From Asterias rubens (taxonomy: Eukaryota > Echinodermata > Asteroidea > Forcipulatida > Asteriidae): a DNA stretch of 64,000 nt. Positions 45,405 to 59,100 of the stretch are shown piece after piece. The position numbers and the translations under genes were made by a program. Under the pieces are notes generated by a model. That model was not told the DNA's origin. It ran no database searches and saw nothing but the letters and a program-made list of their open reading frames with translations. Every line of letters begins with the position of its first letter. Position 1 is the first letter of the stretch. The stretch covers positions 6,534,333 through 6,598,332 of the forward strand of contig NC_047078.1 in the NCBI RefSeq assembly GCF_902459465.1, in the 5' to 3' direction.

Positions 45405-45740
45405 ACAGTATGTCATGACCTTGTGGTTTTAGAGCATCGAATTCAAGCTGGCGGTTAAGTCATCGGGTTGTGGATTCGAATCCCAGTCATGACACTTTTG
45501 TCTTTGAGCCAGTTGCTTACCATAATTGCATCTCTTCACCCACTGCAAGGCTATAAATGGTCCGTACCTGCAAGGGTAGACTGGTTGAACTCGTATTTGA
45601 AAAAGCCTTAGAAGCACTCGGCAGCCTCTGGCTGTCTTCTCCCCAGGAAGCCGACAAATATTAATTGAAGGTTCTTGGCCCCGTTACCAGGGCACATACA
45701 TAGTTATAAAATGCAGTACATATGAACTTGTTTTATTAAT
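45405..45740 (+). mobile_element. SINE1, forward, diverged
   Basis: gtcatgaccttgtggtttta, box B gattcgaatcc, body tcttcacccactgcaaggct and ttggccccgttaccagggca, tail near 45735. Follows the PIH1D2 stop by about 120 bp. Confidence 0.8.
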
Positions 45741-48552
45741 ATTTACACCAATACAGCGTTTTTGAGCAGGCTATAACTGTAATGAACTAATTTTGGAGTT
45801 TTCTTCAACAGGAAAATACCATAGGATCACTTGCAAATTCTGAACAATAATGGGGAGATTTCTTCTCTTTGGCAATGACTCTGACAAAAGTTTGTGTCTA
45901 TTTTGGAAAGCCTACTTGTTAAAAAAAATGATAATAGTAATAGTTTTATGGTAGTAAATATCTTGCAACATTATTTCTGTCTGAAGTGCCTTTATTGATT
46001 AGAAATATATAACAGTATGTCGAGAAATTTTGATACCAAAAGATTGACTCAAGAATATAAAACTATTTTGTTTGCATTCATACCATAGGTCCTTTTGGTT
46101 TCGAGCAGTTTGCAACAGCTAATTCCATATTCTCAATGAAAAATGTATGAATTGTAACAAAGTGTCTGTTTTTGAAAATATACTTTTTATTGACGGCAAC
46201 ACAATTTCACATACAACCACAACAATTTCACAAGTTTAATGAGTACTGAAGTACCATGACTTCTAAATAAGTACATTTTGCTTACTAAGACATTCTAACA
46301 TTTTTTTGAAACAGATTTATGAATTTATAAATTAAATATTCGATTTACAATTTGAATATTCACGACTGGTTAAAAATATGTTACTCTTTCTCTATTTACA
46401 GTTTTTCTTGCTTAATTTTTTTTTTTAAGAATCAAAATTTAATTTAAATGGGGCCTACATCTAACTAAACATAATATAGTGAAAGTGTGAACCATGGAGG
46501 TCATTCATGTGTGAACATATATTGAAATGTAGGCCACGTTCTTGTGTTTTTTCCCTCTCTATTTTGTTAGTGATTTTTCCCAATTTCTTGGTAGTGAGCT
46601 TATAGACGATGTGACCTATGTTTACATTCAAACCGCCCTCTGTTGACAAAACACTAACATAAGTCATGTTTCGCCCGGCACTGAGTTGCGTAGGCAAAGT
46701 AAGCTTGCGTACACTTTCTAGCTGGCTGCCAAAACGCAAAGGTTTTGCCCGGCGGTATGCGCGCGAATCATGTTATGGTTTTCGTGTGACGTCAGAGGTC
46801 ACATCGTTTATATATTGTGTTTTTTTACATAATATTGGGTGTATTGCAAAGCTAGGCTCCGACTACCGGCTTGGGCAGTTGCTTAGGCTCCGGCTTTGAC
46901 CTGGGTCTGTCCTCAATGTTGCGAAGTAGTGAACATAAGACAGTACTTCAACTTCGAACAGAGCTCTGGGCAAAGGTCGAAATAAAAAATGTCTTTGTAA
47001 GAGTGTACCCTACAATGATTGGGATTTATAATCCAACGATGTCAAAAACCCGTGTTTGTGCAAAACGCTCAATTTTAAACATGCTATGTAAGATTTTTTG
47101 CCGATTTGACCCAAAATTTTTGATTTAAAATTCAATAGGTATTTTGATGGGGGGTCGAGAAAGTTACAAGCTTTCATTTGAGCCATTGCTCGAAAAAGTC
47201 CGCCAATTATTAGTAGCAGTGAAATAAAGTGCTCAAAATTAGTTTTTGTCGGGATCCCGACAATATATCACGTGACCAATTCTTATGTTGTGTGTTTCTT
47301 GTACCAAAGTTATTTTTTCTCAAACAGATGTAATTCTTCAACATCATGAAAGTTTCTTTTAAAGAACCCAAAATTTGTGACACTGCTAAGTGTCAGGTTT
47401 TTTTCTTAATGTTCGAATGATAAAAAACTTTCTCCACTTCGTTCATCCTTCAATAGACCTTGTGCACATAACGTCATTTCAGTAGGGCGCCCTCACCTAG
47501 AGGTCAAAGGGAGGTTGTTCATTGGCCAATCCTGTGCGCCGCGCGTACAAATCTGTGCATTTCGATTGTTTCGTCACCGTGTTTCCACTAAGATGGTCGC
47601 TGGATGACGTCAATGCATAAGGTCTGAGCGTCCCATATGCCTACATGCCGAACAAATAAACTAATTGACTAATGACTAGAGAACAATTTTATTCCGATTT
47701 TTTTTTTCTGAAAAATCAAGCTTGCATGCTACCAAAATGTTTTACGAATCAAATAATAATTCTACAAAGATTTGAATAATATATTTATCATTAATATTGA
47801 GATTACATATTTTGGAGATTTGAAACAATTTGCGCAAGATTTCTCTTTTTAAGCAAGTAAGTATTTTTAAAATACATGTAGTTGTCTTTATGAAGTTATT
47901 GATCACTTTATTTTGACTGGCACCGTCGATTGGTGGCGCTCTTTATATATTTTCCACCGATGACACTACTGCAGTTTTGTTGGTTGATGTCGAAGGCGCC
48001 CACGCGAGTTCTGGAAGATGAAAACAAAAAGCTGTGACAGTTATTGACATTTTCATGGTAAGTACCAAACCACATAGATCACCACAAGTTTGCGGTTCTT
48101 TTTGAGCTTATTTTCCGCCCAAAATTAATGTGAAGTTTGCTTTTGGTCCCCAAAAAAATCATAACAAAACATAAACAATATCGACTTAAAATTTGAAGCA
48201 ATGAAATGACATGTTTGAAATGTGAATGCAGGCCCATCTTTTGATTTGTTTTAATAACGTGTTCCTCACTAGAGTATTCACGTAATTACTACTGATATTC
48301 GCGGTAGAACGAATTTGGAGCAGTTTTTAGGCCTAGCCATACGTACATACAAACTACTTGTATGTTGATGATCACTACGAAAGAATCACATAAAGTTAAA
48401 TATTTACATAACGGGTCAGTTTCATGGACCGGAGCTGCTTTTGAAGCACAGAAAAGTAGCAAAGTATAACAAAAATAATGATGCTTTCCGGAATAGGGTA
48501 ATGTCATAAAACAATGTCCTGCTTGTTTCTTTGTTGGCGTCTTTTGCTGTTA
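45741..48552. other. PIH1D2-GPCR convergent intergenic, no gene recognised
   Basis: AT-rich to about 46600, then a less AT-rich stretch (46620-46930). An exact 20-bp palindrome (attgtcgggatcccgacaat minus outer mismatches) is at about 47247-47266. Near 47452-47632 is a degenerate inverted-repeat element related to that at 28058. No coding similarity seen on either strand. Confidence 0.4.
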
Positions 48553-48738
48553 TTAAGCAGCTCTTTGAGATTGGGTCACTAGTCTAAAATTAACTGTTTT
48601 GCTCTCACTTTTCTTCCTGGATGAATTTCTTGCCTGTGAATCTCTACCAGACTTGCTTGATGAGTCTATGTTCGGGTTGACCTTACATGAATGGAGTTTA
48701 CGGAGCTTCGTCCACTTCAACTTGAACGCTTTGCCGAC
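48553..48738 (-). CDS. GPCR terminal exon: cytoplasmic tail
   Basis: Acceptor ttttaaag. Encodes [20 protein letters not shown] and a Ser/Arg/Lys-rich tail ending [10 protein letters not shown] before TAA at 48553-48555. The last nine codons coincide with a copy of the interspersed motif cagctct(a/t)tga(a/g)attgggcc, so stop and tail end appear repeat-derived. Tail is short (about 60 residues), without a PDZ-type terminus. Confidence 0.85.
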   Translation of the reverse strand, partial: VGKAFKLKWTKLRKLHSCKVNPNIDSSSKSGRDSQARNSSRKKSESKTVNFRLVTQSQRAA

Positions 48739-51700
48739 CTTTAAAAATTAAGGTCAACAAAGGTGAGAAACAAATTATAATAATTATGTAAAACAAGGAA
48801 AATACAACAAAAACAAGAACAAAACAAAACTTCTAGATCGCTGATGAAAACTGTTTGAAACGTATCTCTTCCACGAGGAAGAGTTGGTTCCCATCCAGAT
48901 GAACTTAAAGTCACCTGGAAGTGGTATTTTGTCAAAATAAAGCTTTTGTCACTAAAATATGTGTTTTGATGAGTGGAATGTGAATAAACAATTATAAGGT
49001 TTAAAACAAATTAGTGTCAATGTTATTTAGAGGGCGCTGTTGTGACGTCAATCGAGGCGCGATGAATCGCATGCAGTGCCAACACAAGATAGTGACGCAT
49101 GGCGCAAGCTTAAAACATGCCCTCAAAGTTAAAACAATACCTGATTTTTTTCACGTTATAGGCAAATGCTCCTTTAGGTTCGTTACGTCTTTCTCTCTGT
49201 CCTTACTCTATGGTCTTTCAGGTACCTTCTTCGACTTCCCCACTAGCTGGAAAAGTTGGGATGGCATCATGTTTTAGAAAAGAACTTTTCTCTTCATGTC
49301 AAAGTGTGTAGTGTATTCCGAATTCTCGAAGCACGACGGCTCGAAGTGTTTGCTGCACAGCGCTGGAATAGGCGTCATACCGCACCACTTTGCAAACTGA
49401 TCTTTAGTGGTTTTGCTGCATCCAGCAACAATACACTTGGTCGATATTGCCAGAAAAATGCAAGACTCGTAAAACTCACGACGAGGACTTAAATGTACTT
49501 GCACGTACGTGTGTTCGATGTTCGATCAAGGCAAAGTCTGCCTCGATTGACGTCACAAAAGGGGTAGGCGGAGTCACTCTCCACACAATTTATTATTTTT
49601 TTTTTAACATATAAATCCTTAAAAACAATTACTCAAAAAACTATTTTATTGTTCAGAAACATACTGTTTGAAATTATTTCCAGGTGACTTTATTAGTTGA
49701 GAAGATTGTCTAAAGTGCCTGGGGTAGAAAATGTTGACAAATAGACGAGTGATACCAGCTCTGGATTTTCTCCTAAGTTTTGTTTTTGAGGTGGTATATA
49801 ACTTCGAATATGTCATTGTAATTCCAGTATCCATTATTTTGCTGCAGTAATGAGGTGTGTTTAGACAATGGTGTGTGTTCAATAAAAACGCTTTTTGCAT
49901 TGCCTTGCTGTTGATGCCCTGTATGTGCTAATACGTGTATGGCAACCCGAGCGTCCCGATAGCCAGATACAATTGAGATATCAAACAACTTCAGAAATTA
50001 AATAATTAAAAACAACAAAAACAAACAAAAAACTTACTTCTTCGTTCAGAACGCAGTGGAGAATGAAGATCCATACGCCCTGCCCAAGATAAAAAAAAAA
50101 AATACATGAGCTTATAATAGATAAATAACTTTAAAAAAAAAAGCAGAAGCAATTTTTATTTTATACTTTACAGTCTTATACACAAAAATGGTTGTTCAAA
50201 ATTAAACATTTTATTATGAAATGAAGTGAGTGAAATTCAAACCTGGGACGAATTCAGGATAACAAAGACGTAGGAGAGAGCAGCAACAGACCCATTAATA
50301 TTCATTAGTCCGATCAACCACGTGATCCCCAAAAGTGGCGTCAGAAGAACAATTGCACGGGCTCCAGCTCTAAAAAAAAAAAAAAAAAAAAATAGCAACA
50401 AAGATTGCCTTGTGATTATTTTTCTCATTTTTAGTCAAGTACTTAACACCCGTTTCAGACCGGCGCGCCTCTAACCAAGATTAGGAGCGACAGCTAGGTC
50501 GACACAGTACATGTTTTGTTTCAGACAGGCGAACTTAACCTAACATTTAAATTAGTTTCGGCCGTTGAAAAGATCGACGTCTGCAACCAAGCCCTCAAGA
50601 TTCGTTCCGAACGACTGCATTAGTCGATCTTTTGACCTCTAGCGCGTCCGGCCGCTCCAACTGTTTCAGACATCGAGAGTGTACTTATTTCAGACATTTT
50701 ATACTTACACTATCTTCTTGGTATCTGATTTGTTAGCCAGTGCCTCAAGTGACAGGAATACTCTGATGACGCGAACAAGCACGCAGGTATTGCACTGAAA
50801 ATGGAAAAAAGGGGAAAATTATCAATTGGAACTTTTTAACAAAGTTTAAAGAGTTACAGGTCTATAATAATGTTAATTACAATGCGTGACCATCTCTCCT
50901 GTTTCTGAAAGTGATTCAGAAAGTGTTTCTGAAAGTGATTCTTTATTGTATCTTGCATTGTTTGTTTTTGTTCTTCAAAATTATAGATTCTACCATAATG
51001 GTTTGCAGTGTAGCACTAAGGTAAATTTATGTCATGAGTTTTTATGCATTGATAAAGGTGATGTGACGTTTCGATCATTAAATGGTAAATGGTTTCATGG
51101 ATATAATTTTTTTTTCATAAAGAATGGAAAAGGTTTAACTTACCGCAGTGACAAATATGACTGGCGCTACGAAGGCCCAGATGACACCGTTTTGGTTGTT
51201 GAGCCAGCAACTGCAAAATATTTTAAACAATGATTCGATTTTAATTACTTTAACCACAAAAAAGCCATCTCCGAAGCAAGTTTTTTTTCTCTATTTGCAG
51301 ACATGACCCGGACCCGTGTCCTTTGGGGACAAGACCAATTATAACGAGTCAGTATGACGGCCCGATATGACCCGAAGTCTGACTCTAGTCAAAATGATCT
51401 ACAAAGGGTCAAACTGACGCATAGTCTGAGCTAAAATCCTATTGAATTTTTTACCACTTCTGGGTCCCCTCTGATGGGCCAGATTCCCTGGGATCCGGAA
51501 TCCGGGTCATACTTCTGGGTCCCCTCTGATGGGTCAGATTCCCTGGGATCCGGAGTCCGGGTCATACTTCTGGGTCCCCTCTGATGGGTCAGATTCCCTG
51601 GGATCCGGAATCCGGGTCAGATATGACCCGATAGTTTTCAGAGTGTTGCTGGCAATCTTGCTGAGCAGGGTTTATTTCTTAGTTGACTGCAACTCTGTTG

Positions 51701-54700
51701 ACCGTTTCCATAATTGAATTAAGTGAGGGCATAACCATTATGAACATTTGAAAACCTACCTGAGACTGGATGTGTAGGAGCTGAACTTGGCTGCAAGAGT
51801 TATCCCAACGACGATAAGTGGAAAAACTAGGACACATAATTTAAAATATTTTTGTAAGACGTTAAACATAATTTTTATGTCAATCGAAAAGTATTTTCGG
51901 CGTGTGTTGGTAAAAACAGTTGTTGTAAATTATCAATGTATACTTATACTAATGGGAAAATTGTTTGAGATCTTAGTGTTCAAGGGTCAAGGTTCAAGGT
52001 TCGCCCTTTATAACTTTCAATCATTTATTTGAGTTATTTTATTACATTGACATTTCAGAAAATGTTTAATTTGGTTAAAACATCTGTTAACACGATTTAT
52101 GTTTTGCTATCATTCGGCCGTCTATACATGCCAACCAGCACGGTTTGTTTATCAACAATTGAAAGGTCGATAGTAGCCCAAAATGGAATGGAAGCAACTC
52201 TCAGAGTTTGAACTTTTGACCTTGCAAGTAGGCGTGGTCTATGTATGTAGAATGACCAATCGCTTTATTAGAGCTCGAATATAGACGAATAAGAAGTAAC
52301 TCGTCATCTCATCATATTCCTATACTGTGCAGAAACCCCCTCTGGAGTATACTCGCACATTGGTTGAGGTGCAAACTAGCAGGTGCAGACATAAACTCAA
52401 GGCCTAAAAAGATACGCATACTGTGCAAGTAAAAGCATTTAAGCATTTTGTGTGGGGGATGGATGATTAACTGAACGAACTATCTAAACAGTAACTTTGC
52501 GGGTACAACTATTTATGTTATCTATTTTGAGGGAATGTCAGCTCTGAAAAGAGCCGGTGTGGTCTCAACGTTTCGAACAGTACACACTCTGCTCGTCTAT
52601 AGGAGAATGTAGACCTTTCATCCTATCTTACCCCATCCAATCACAAACAGCATGCCCATGTGAATTGTGGTTCGGAAAACACTGGTTGCCTTCAAGTAGA
52701 GATTAGCGCCCTCTAGCATCATCCATGAGAAAGACGAGAGGAGGAAATAATGCAGGAGTGCTGCGACGGCTTTGCAAGTAACCTGTGACACAAACACATT
52801 AGATAGTTCTTAATAAAATACTTTTCTGAATCGTTATTTTTTTTAATCAGATGTTTCCATCCTGTAGGTTTTTAATTAACTCACTATTCTGTGAAAAAAA
52901 TAGCTCATGTTTCAGACTTCAAAGAAAGCAACGAAAGGTTCGTTGTGTTGCAGGAATGCCACACGTAGGCCCCGGTAAAAACCTGGCATTTTTAGCTTCA
53001 ATTATGCATAACTGATTTGACCCATTTCTTTGTAATTTTTACACATTTCTGGAGCCAATCACCTAAAAATGCGGCAGGCCCTAGCCTCGCTGGCTAACCC
53101 AAAAATTATTAATATTGTAAAAAGATTGAAACGTTGTCTTTGTGGACAAATCGTTTACTTACAATTTTTAACACCTACATGCCTAATTATGTATTCTGAC
53201 TGGACCACTTACAAAATATTCATGTAAATAATCTTGTCTAACAATGTTAGTAGACTTTGAAATTCTAGCTGGCAGCAGACTTAAAAGTTTTCATTGGTAG
53301 GTTGTTGTAAGCACGCGCACTATAACTAAGAACAATGGATTTAACTAGTAAGTCTGCTGCCACCTAGAGTCCGAAAAGTTCCTCATTGTGTAAGAAGGAA
53401 ACAAAAGTGAGGTTATTATTTACCTGGTTTTTCACGTCGATACCAGTGAGGAAGATGATCTGGGAAACAAGGATGCTGACTGCTAAATTGCCGTGAATAA
53501 TAATCGTCTGGTTTCTAAAAACCCTTCAAAGAAAAACAAATTAACAACAAAAATTAAGACATTCAATATAGACAAATTATCACACCATCATTTTATTTGA
53601 ACATCACCAAAATTTTAACTTTGTTTTCCTAAAAAGAGTCTTTATCTGAAATAAACACATTTGCAGTCGTCTCTTGTAATCTTGACGTTCTGGTATATAT
53701 TTTTTTTATACATATTTTAATGTAGCCAGCCAGTGGCATTGGACTTAAAGGCTTCCGAGTCATCAATGGGTGCGTTCGATTAGCTTCCCCGGGTCGACCC
53801 CGTGTGTGGCGGGGTTTTTTCCAGGAAGAACGTGGGTAATTATCTGCACACGTTCGTCCTGGGAAAAAAAAACGCCACACACCGGGGTCGACCCGGGGAA
53901 GCTAATCGAACGCACCCATAGTTATTTAGTTATTTTTTGAATTCCAGTCATGTGTCATTGGCTTACTATTCTTCAATTCAGTTCAATTAAATTTAACAAA
54001 CTTTAATCATCATCAATAGGCAATTACCTAAGTTGGACAGCTCATAAAAAAACATAAACAGTTATGGCTAGAATTAGACAATATACAATTACTTAGAAGA
54101 TATAAAGATGCTATTCTTGCATTTTGTATTGGTCTTGTTGTAATGCCGAATGAATAATAATAAATTATCTTAATCTTACGTAAGACAGGCATATAGTGTC
54201 AGCGTCAGGCAGAGACATGTAATTGAGATGATACCGCCAGCTAGTGTCAGATTATCCAAAATCCTCACGTCAGTCGCTGATAATGACTAAGGAGAAATCA
54301 AGAAAAGAATAATCTCGTTAATGCCATTTAAACTATTATACATATATATTTACTTTTTTTTCCAGGAAATCTTATAGGGGTTGCACTGCAAGGTTTGTTT
54401 TTCCCTCACACTTTTTCTGGGAGGCAGTGGATCAGAACAATCAAACAAAATGTTTTTGTTCTATTAACAGTTAGGAAAACAATGAAGTTCTTAAAAAAGA
54501 GGAAAACACTTGAATAAATGTACCTGTTTTGCCGGTGACAGCTGCACAAGAACCGCAAAATTAGTCAGGTGATCACAGGAGCATGTCACGTGAGTGTCAT
54601 TCATAAACGCCCTCTTACATCCTTCATCTGACCAATAGCCATCCGAGTCACTGTAAACGGACGAGACACTCTCTTAAAATTTCCGGAGGCAAGCTAAATC

Positions 54701-55456
54701 TAATTTTAAAACCACTTTTACATGTACAATTTATGACTTAATTCCTTGCAAATTCAGCTACATAAAACGAGTCATGATATGGCTCAAATGTTATGAGTAA
54801 AAACCACTGCGTATGAACGTCTCTTATAACACTGTTAAAGTATTTCATTTTTTCAACCGAACTCTGCAAATCGTTTAGTTTTTGTCGCGCTAAACTTCTG
54901 CGGAATGTTTGTCAAGCAGCCCAGTCCGTTTAAAGACTCTGGACACCATTGGTAACTGCCAAAGACCGTTCTTCTCGTTTGGTGTATTTCAACATATGCA
55001 TAAAATAACAAACCTGTTAAAATTTGAGCTCAATTGGTCGTCGAAGTTGCGAGATATCTATGAAAGAAAAAAATATCCTTGCCACACGAAGTTGTGTGCT
55101 TTCGTATGCTTGATTTCAAGACCTCAAATTCTAAATCTGAGGTCTCGAAACCAAATTCGTGGAAAATTACTTCGTTCTCGAAAACTACATTACTTCATCA
55201 TAGGGAGCCGTTTCTCACACTGTTTTATACTATCAATCTCTCCCCATTACTCGTTACCAACTAAGGTTTTATGCTAATAATTATTTTGAGTATTTTACCA
55301 ATAGTGTCCACTGCCTTTAAGTTGTATTGTTTGACGTGTGATAAAAGCTGGTTTATTGTTCTGAGGTTGGTGATTATAGTTTTCATGATTTAGTTGTGCT
55401 GGTCTTGTTAATACTCGGCACACAACATAGGGATGCAGTGAAAGTAGAATTGTATC

Positions 55457-55495
<39 letters not shown>

Positions 55496-56105
55496 GGTAT
55501 ACTGCACAATATCCACATATCGGGCGGGATGTACACGTGCAGGTGACTGAGCAGCAATGATTTACATGAAGTGAGCCCCCCTGATGATGTTACCCATATC
55601 CATAGCTTGAAGTTTACTCTTAAAAATACTAATAGTTGGTGCGTCGCAAATATCCTGTGGTAGTTTGTTACATTCTGCAAAGGATCTTGGGAGGAAGGAG
55701 AATTTGTAACAGTCTTTGTTTGCAGAAGGCTTGATTAAGGCAGTTGCAGCCTGTTGTCTAGTTCCAACCCTTCCCGTGTGCGATTTGGTCTGGTATGAAT
55801 CAGTGTCTATGGCAGTAAGCTTGTGAACGGATTTGTAAAGCAGTGACAAGCGTTGGATGGCCCGCCGGTGTTCAAGACTTTGACCGTGCAGGGTCGCATT
55901 TAACGAAGTTAGAAAGTAAGCAAACAACTCAAACAATATTTTCATGAGAACTTCAAACCAATACATTTACTGTAACAATGAATAACATCAATTGAATATT
56001 TGTTTAGAGATATGTTGCAAATGTTTCCTTAAATAATCAGAAAGATTCCAAAAAGGGAATTTTGATTACCCTGTTTGGAACGTGCGCTAGACTTCGATAT
56101 TATTA

Positions 56106-56143
<38 letters not shown>

Positions 56144-59100
56144 CAACTGAAAAGTAAGTTACTTTGTAGCTGCTGTCCAAAACGAGCAAGTGCGACTCCC
56201 ATCGTTTGTGGTATCCATCTGCACAAGTTAAAAGAATAACACAAAAATAATAACATGAACTTATTATTAAAGGTAAAATTTAAATTATATGAAATTTACC
56301 AATGTATCTTTCTGTTTACACTTTCTTTGTTCTTTTAAATTCCGGCTTGCGAAATGTATGTAAAATATAAACTTTACATCCTTATTAATTAAAATCCGAG
56401 GCTCCTAAAAGAATCATCAATCCAAAGGCAATGCGTCTAAATGGAAAACAATTTCAATTAATAATAATAATAATAATGAAAGTTTTAATATAACGTTAAA
56501 TTATAATTAAGTCCCAAAGTGCTTTAATTTGAAAAGTGAAAGAGTGAAGCCAGAGTACAGATACTACTGAAAATACAGAAAGAACTACATGAATGCATAC
56601 AATGAATCTTAAAGTTATTTTACATAAAGATGTGTCTTCAAATTATACTTAAACTGTTTTAGAGAGGAGCTATATCTTTGAATTTAAAGACATCTTAGTC
56701 TGTTGGGGTGGTCCCAAGGTAATTCCAACTCAGAAAGACTTTGTTGTAGCCTGGTGATAGATTGATACGTTGTATTTGCTGCAGACTGTATCTATGAAGT
56801 TTTGTACGTATGAAATTCTGTACGTACAACATTCACAGGCGAAATTATGTATGTGGGTTTTTTTCTGTCTTTTTTTTCGGTTTTTTTTTCCGTTGTTTTT
56901 TTTTCGTTTTCGTTTTTTTTTTTTTTTTTTTCTTTTTTTTTTGGGGGGGGTTGTTGAATGCCAATGAAGTCTGTTTCCGGCAAACTTAACAAGGTCATGG
57001 CGACTAGTTGGCGACGCGACCTGTTGGTGAAGTAAACACCATGGATGACCAAACTATCTCAAAGCTTGGGCCTTTACTAGTCGAGGGTTAGGCCTATGTG
57101 TTATGGCTGAATTTGATCGAACGGTTCGCAACAATGTTCCTTTTCGCAGGGTAACAAGAAGAAAACACAATTAACTTTAAATATAAAAAAAAACTGAATG
57201 GTAAAAGATGCTCAGTTGCCTGAATAATGAATGGATTCAAGCGAATCTAGTCAAAACAAACATTAATATGAACATATCTTTTACCTTTCTCGTAGCAATT
57301 GTCATGGTTGCCGTCAGGTTTTCTGACTTAGAGGGCGCACTTCCATCCCTGATGACGTTGAGTGTTAAGATACAGCTCCCAAGCGGCATGTAGGACTCAT
57401 TCGTTTTGGCGCCAAACGGATAGATGATGTTAACGTCCCTAACGCACGAAAGACCCATCCCCAAGCGCCCACCTGTAGAAAATAAGTAAATAAAATTAAG
57501 CATTTCAAGGAAGACCTTATCATACTTTATTTTGCAAAAGTCTTTAAAATTTCGAATAAAAATAAAAATATGAATCTATTTTTTTGTTTATCCCCGGGTT
57601 CAGTTAAAAGGTCCCAATCCTCAGACCCCTATACCCTAGGGTCAACGGTACGGTTTTTATGGCATAACCCAAACCTGGTCAGTCAAGATCTTTGTCAGTT
57701 GAACCAATATGAAACACTTTTGACCCCTGACCCACATCCACACACGTGGGGTTATCGACTCCCAAAAATGTAAAAGTTCTCATTGTTCTTCCAGTGTTTG
57801 GGGATGCTCCATTAATTGTATACAAAATACAAAGAAGCACCAACACACCCGGTTCCCACAAACATCCACACACAACCTTAAGGATCCAAGTATGTGGGGT
57901 CCTTCTATCGTTGTTCTATTATTCCCCTTTCTAAAGAATTTGGAGTCCAGGTTGAACAAAGAATTTGAAAGAATTTCCTTGTGGGTCCGTTTTGGTCCAT
58001 TGTTAGAACCAACAAGGGCGCGTTTGTAGATATTCTTTGTTCTGTGCACTTGCGAAACATAACTTCAACTTTGGTGGAAATACTGGGTGCGTTCGGTAAG
58101 CTTCGCTGGGTCGACCCCGCAGTGCTCACTCGTGTGAGCCCCTGACAAGAGCTAACGAACGATCGCACTCGCCCTCTCGTGGTGACGGCATGCACCTCAG
58201 CTAAACGAACGCCCCCATTGTGTAGACGTGTGTTAATCCACACAGTGTTACACTGTGATTTAGGTTCTAAGCTCCAGAAATGATTTGTGATGCTTGCACG
58301 CCGTATATATGTCGAATGGGTAATGAACATCGGTACCATGCAGAACTCAAAATGTCCAGATTTGCCGAATTAAAGTTTGGTATAAAAACCAGATTCTTAC
58401 CCTTTTCATTATCCAGGCAGAGATCTACGTTATGGGGTAACCCGTTACTTGATGCAGTGCTGATTGAACCGCACTGTCCACTGAAGGTCCGAGCTTCAAC
58501 AACTAAAACGGGAAGCCAGACACGTCATTGAATCAATGCATACATAACACTTTGAAATTGAGAAATATGACAGGACATTTGAGATCGTAGGATTTCTAGG
58601 ATTGTTCTATATTCTTCAACTTCACAGATATATGAAATTGTTGGTACACTTATTTTATTTGTTTATTTATTTATTTCCTCAAAACCTCAAAAAATTGAGA
58701 AGAAAAAAAGATTTGTTCAGTTTGAGAAAATACAATACAGGCCGTTCACAAGTGTCCTCAGCATTTTACTATTGTTATAGAGTAGCCTAACATATACAAA
58801 ACCGTTGTCATGTCTTAAATTTAAGAAAAGCATTTTAAGTAAAAAAAATAAGCAAAATGCATACCCATGTTTCTGCTCTTGTGTGAAACAACCGAAGTGT
58901 TGGTACCAAAACTGCCTAACAGCAATGGTAGTAACTCGTCCATAAATTGCATGACCTCTATGACCTCTGAACCATCAACCTGGAAACAAAGTAAGTATCA
59001 AGGTAGAGACACAACAGTTGGTTGTTCAGTTTGAGAAAAATGAGAGAGATAAAAGAAGGAATATAGTGGTAGCACTTCTACATTAATAAAACAAAACTGC

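Noticed and set aside
46640..46930. Possible promoter or first exon in the less AT-rich stretch
   Set aside because: No start codon context, no splice donor with an open frame, no similarity seen; recorded only as intergenic.
50371..50391. Poly-A run as a retroposition signature
   Set aside because: It is the polypyrimidine tract (coding-strand T-run) of the GPCR TM6 exon acceptor; no target duplication or element body attaches to it.
55295..55680. Minus-strand frames with alternating Pro-Glu or Arg-Thr residues
   Set aside because: They are translations of the (ggttct)n microsatellite.
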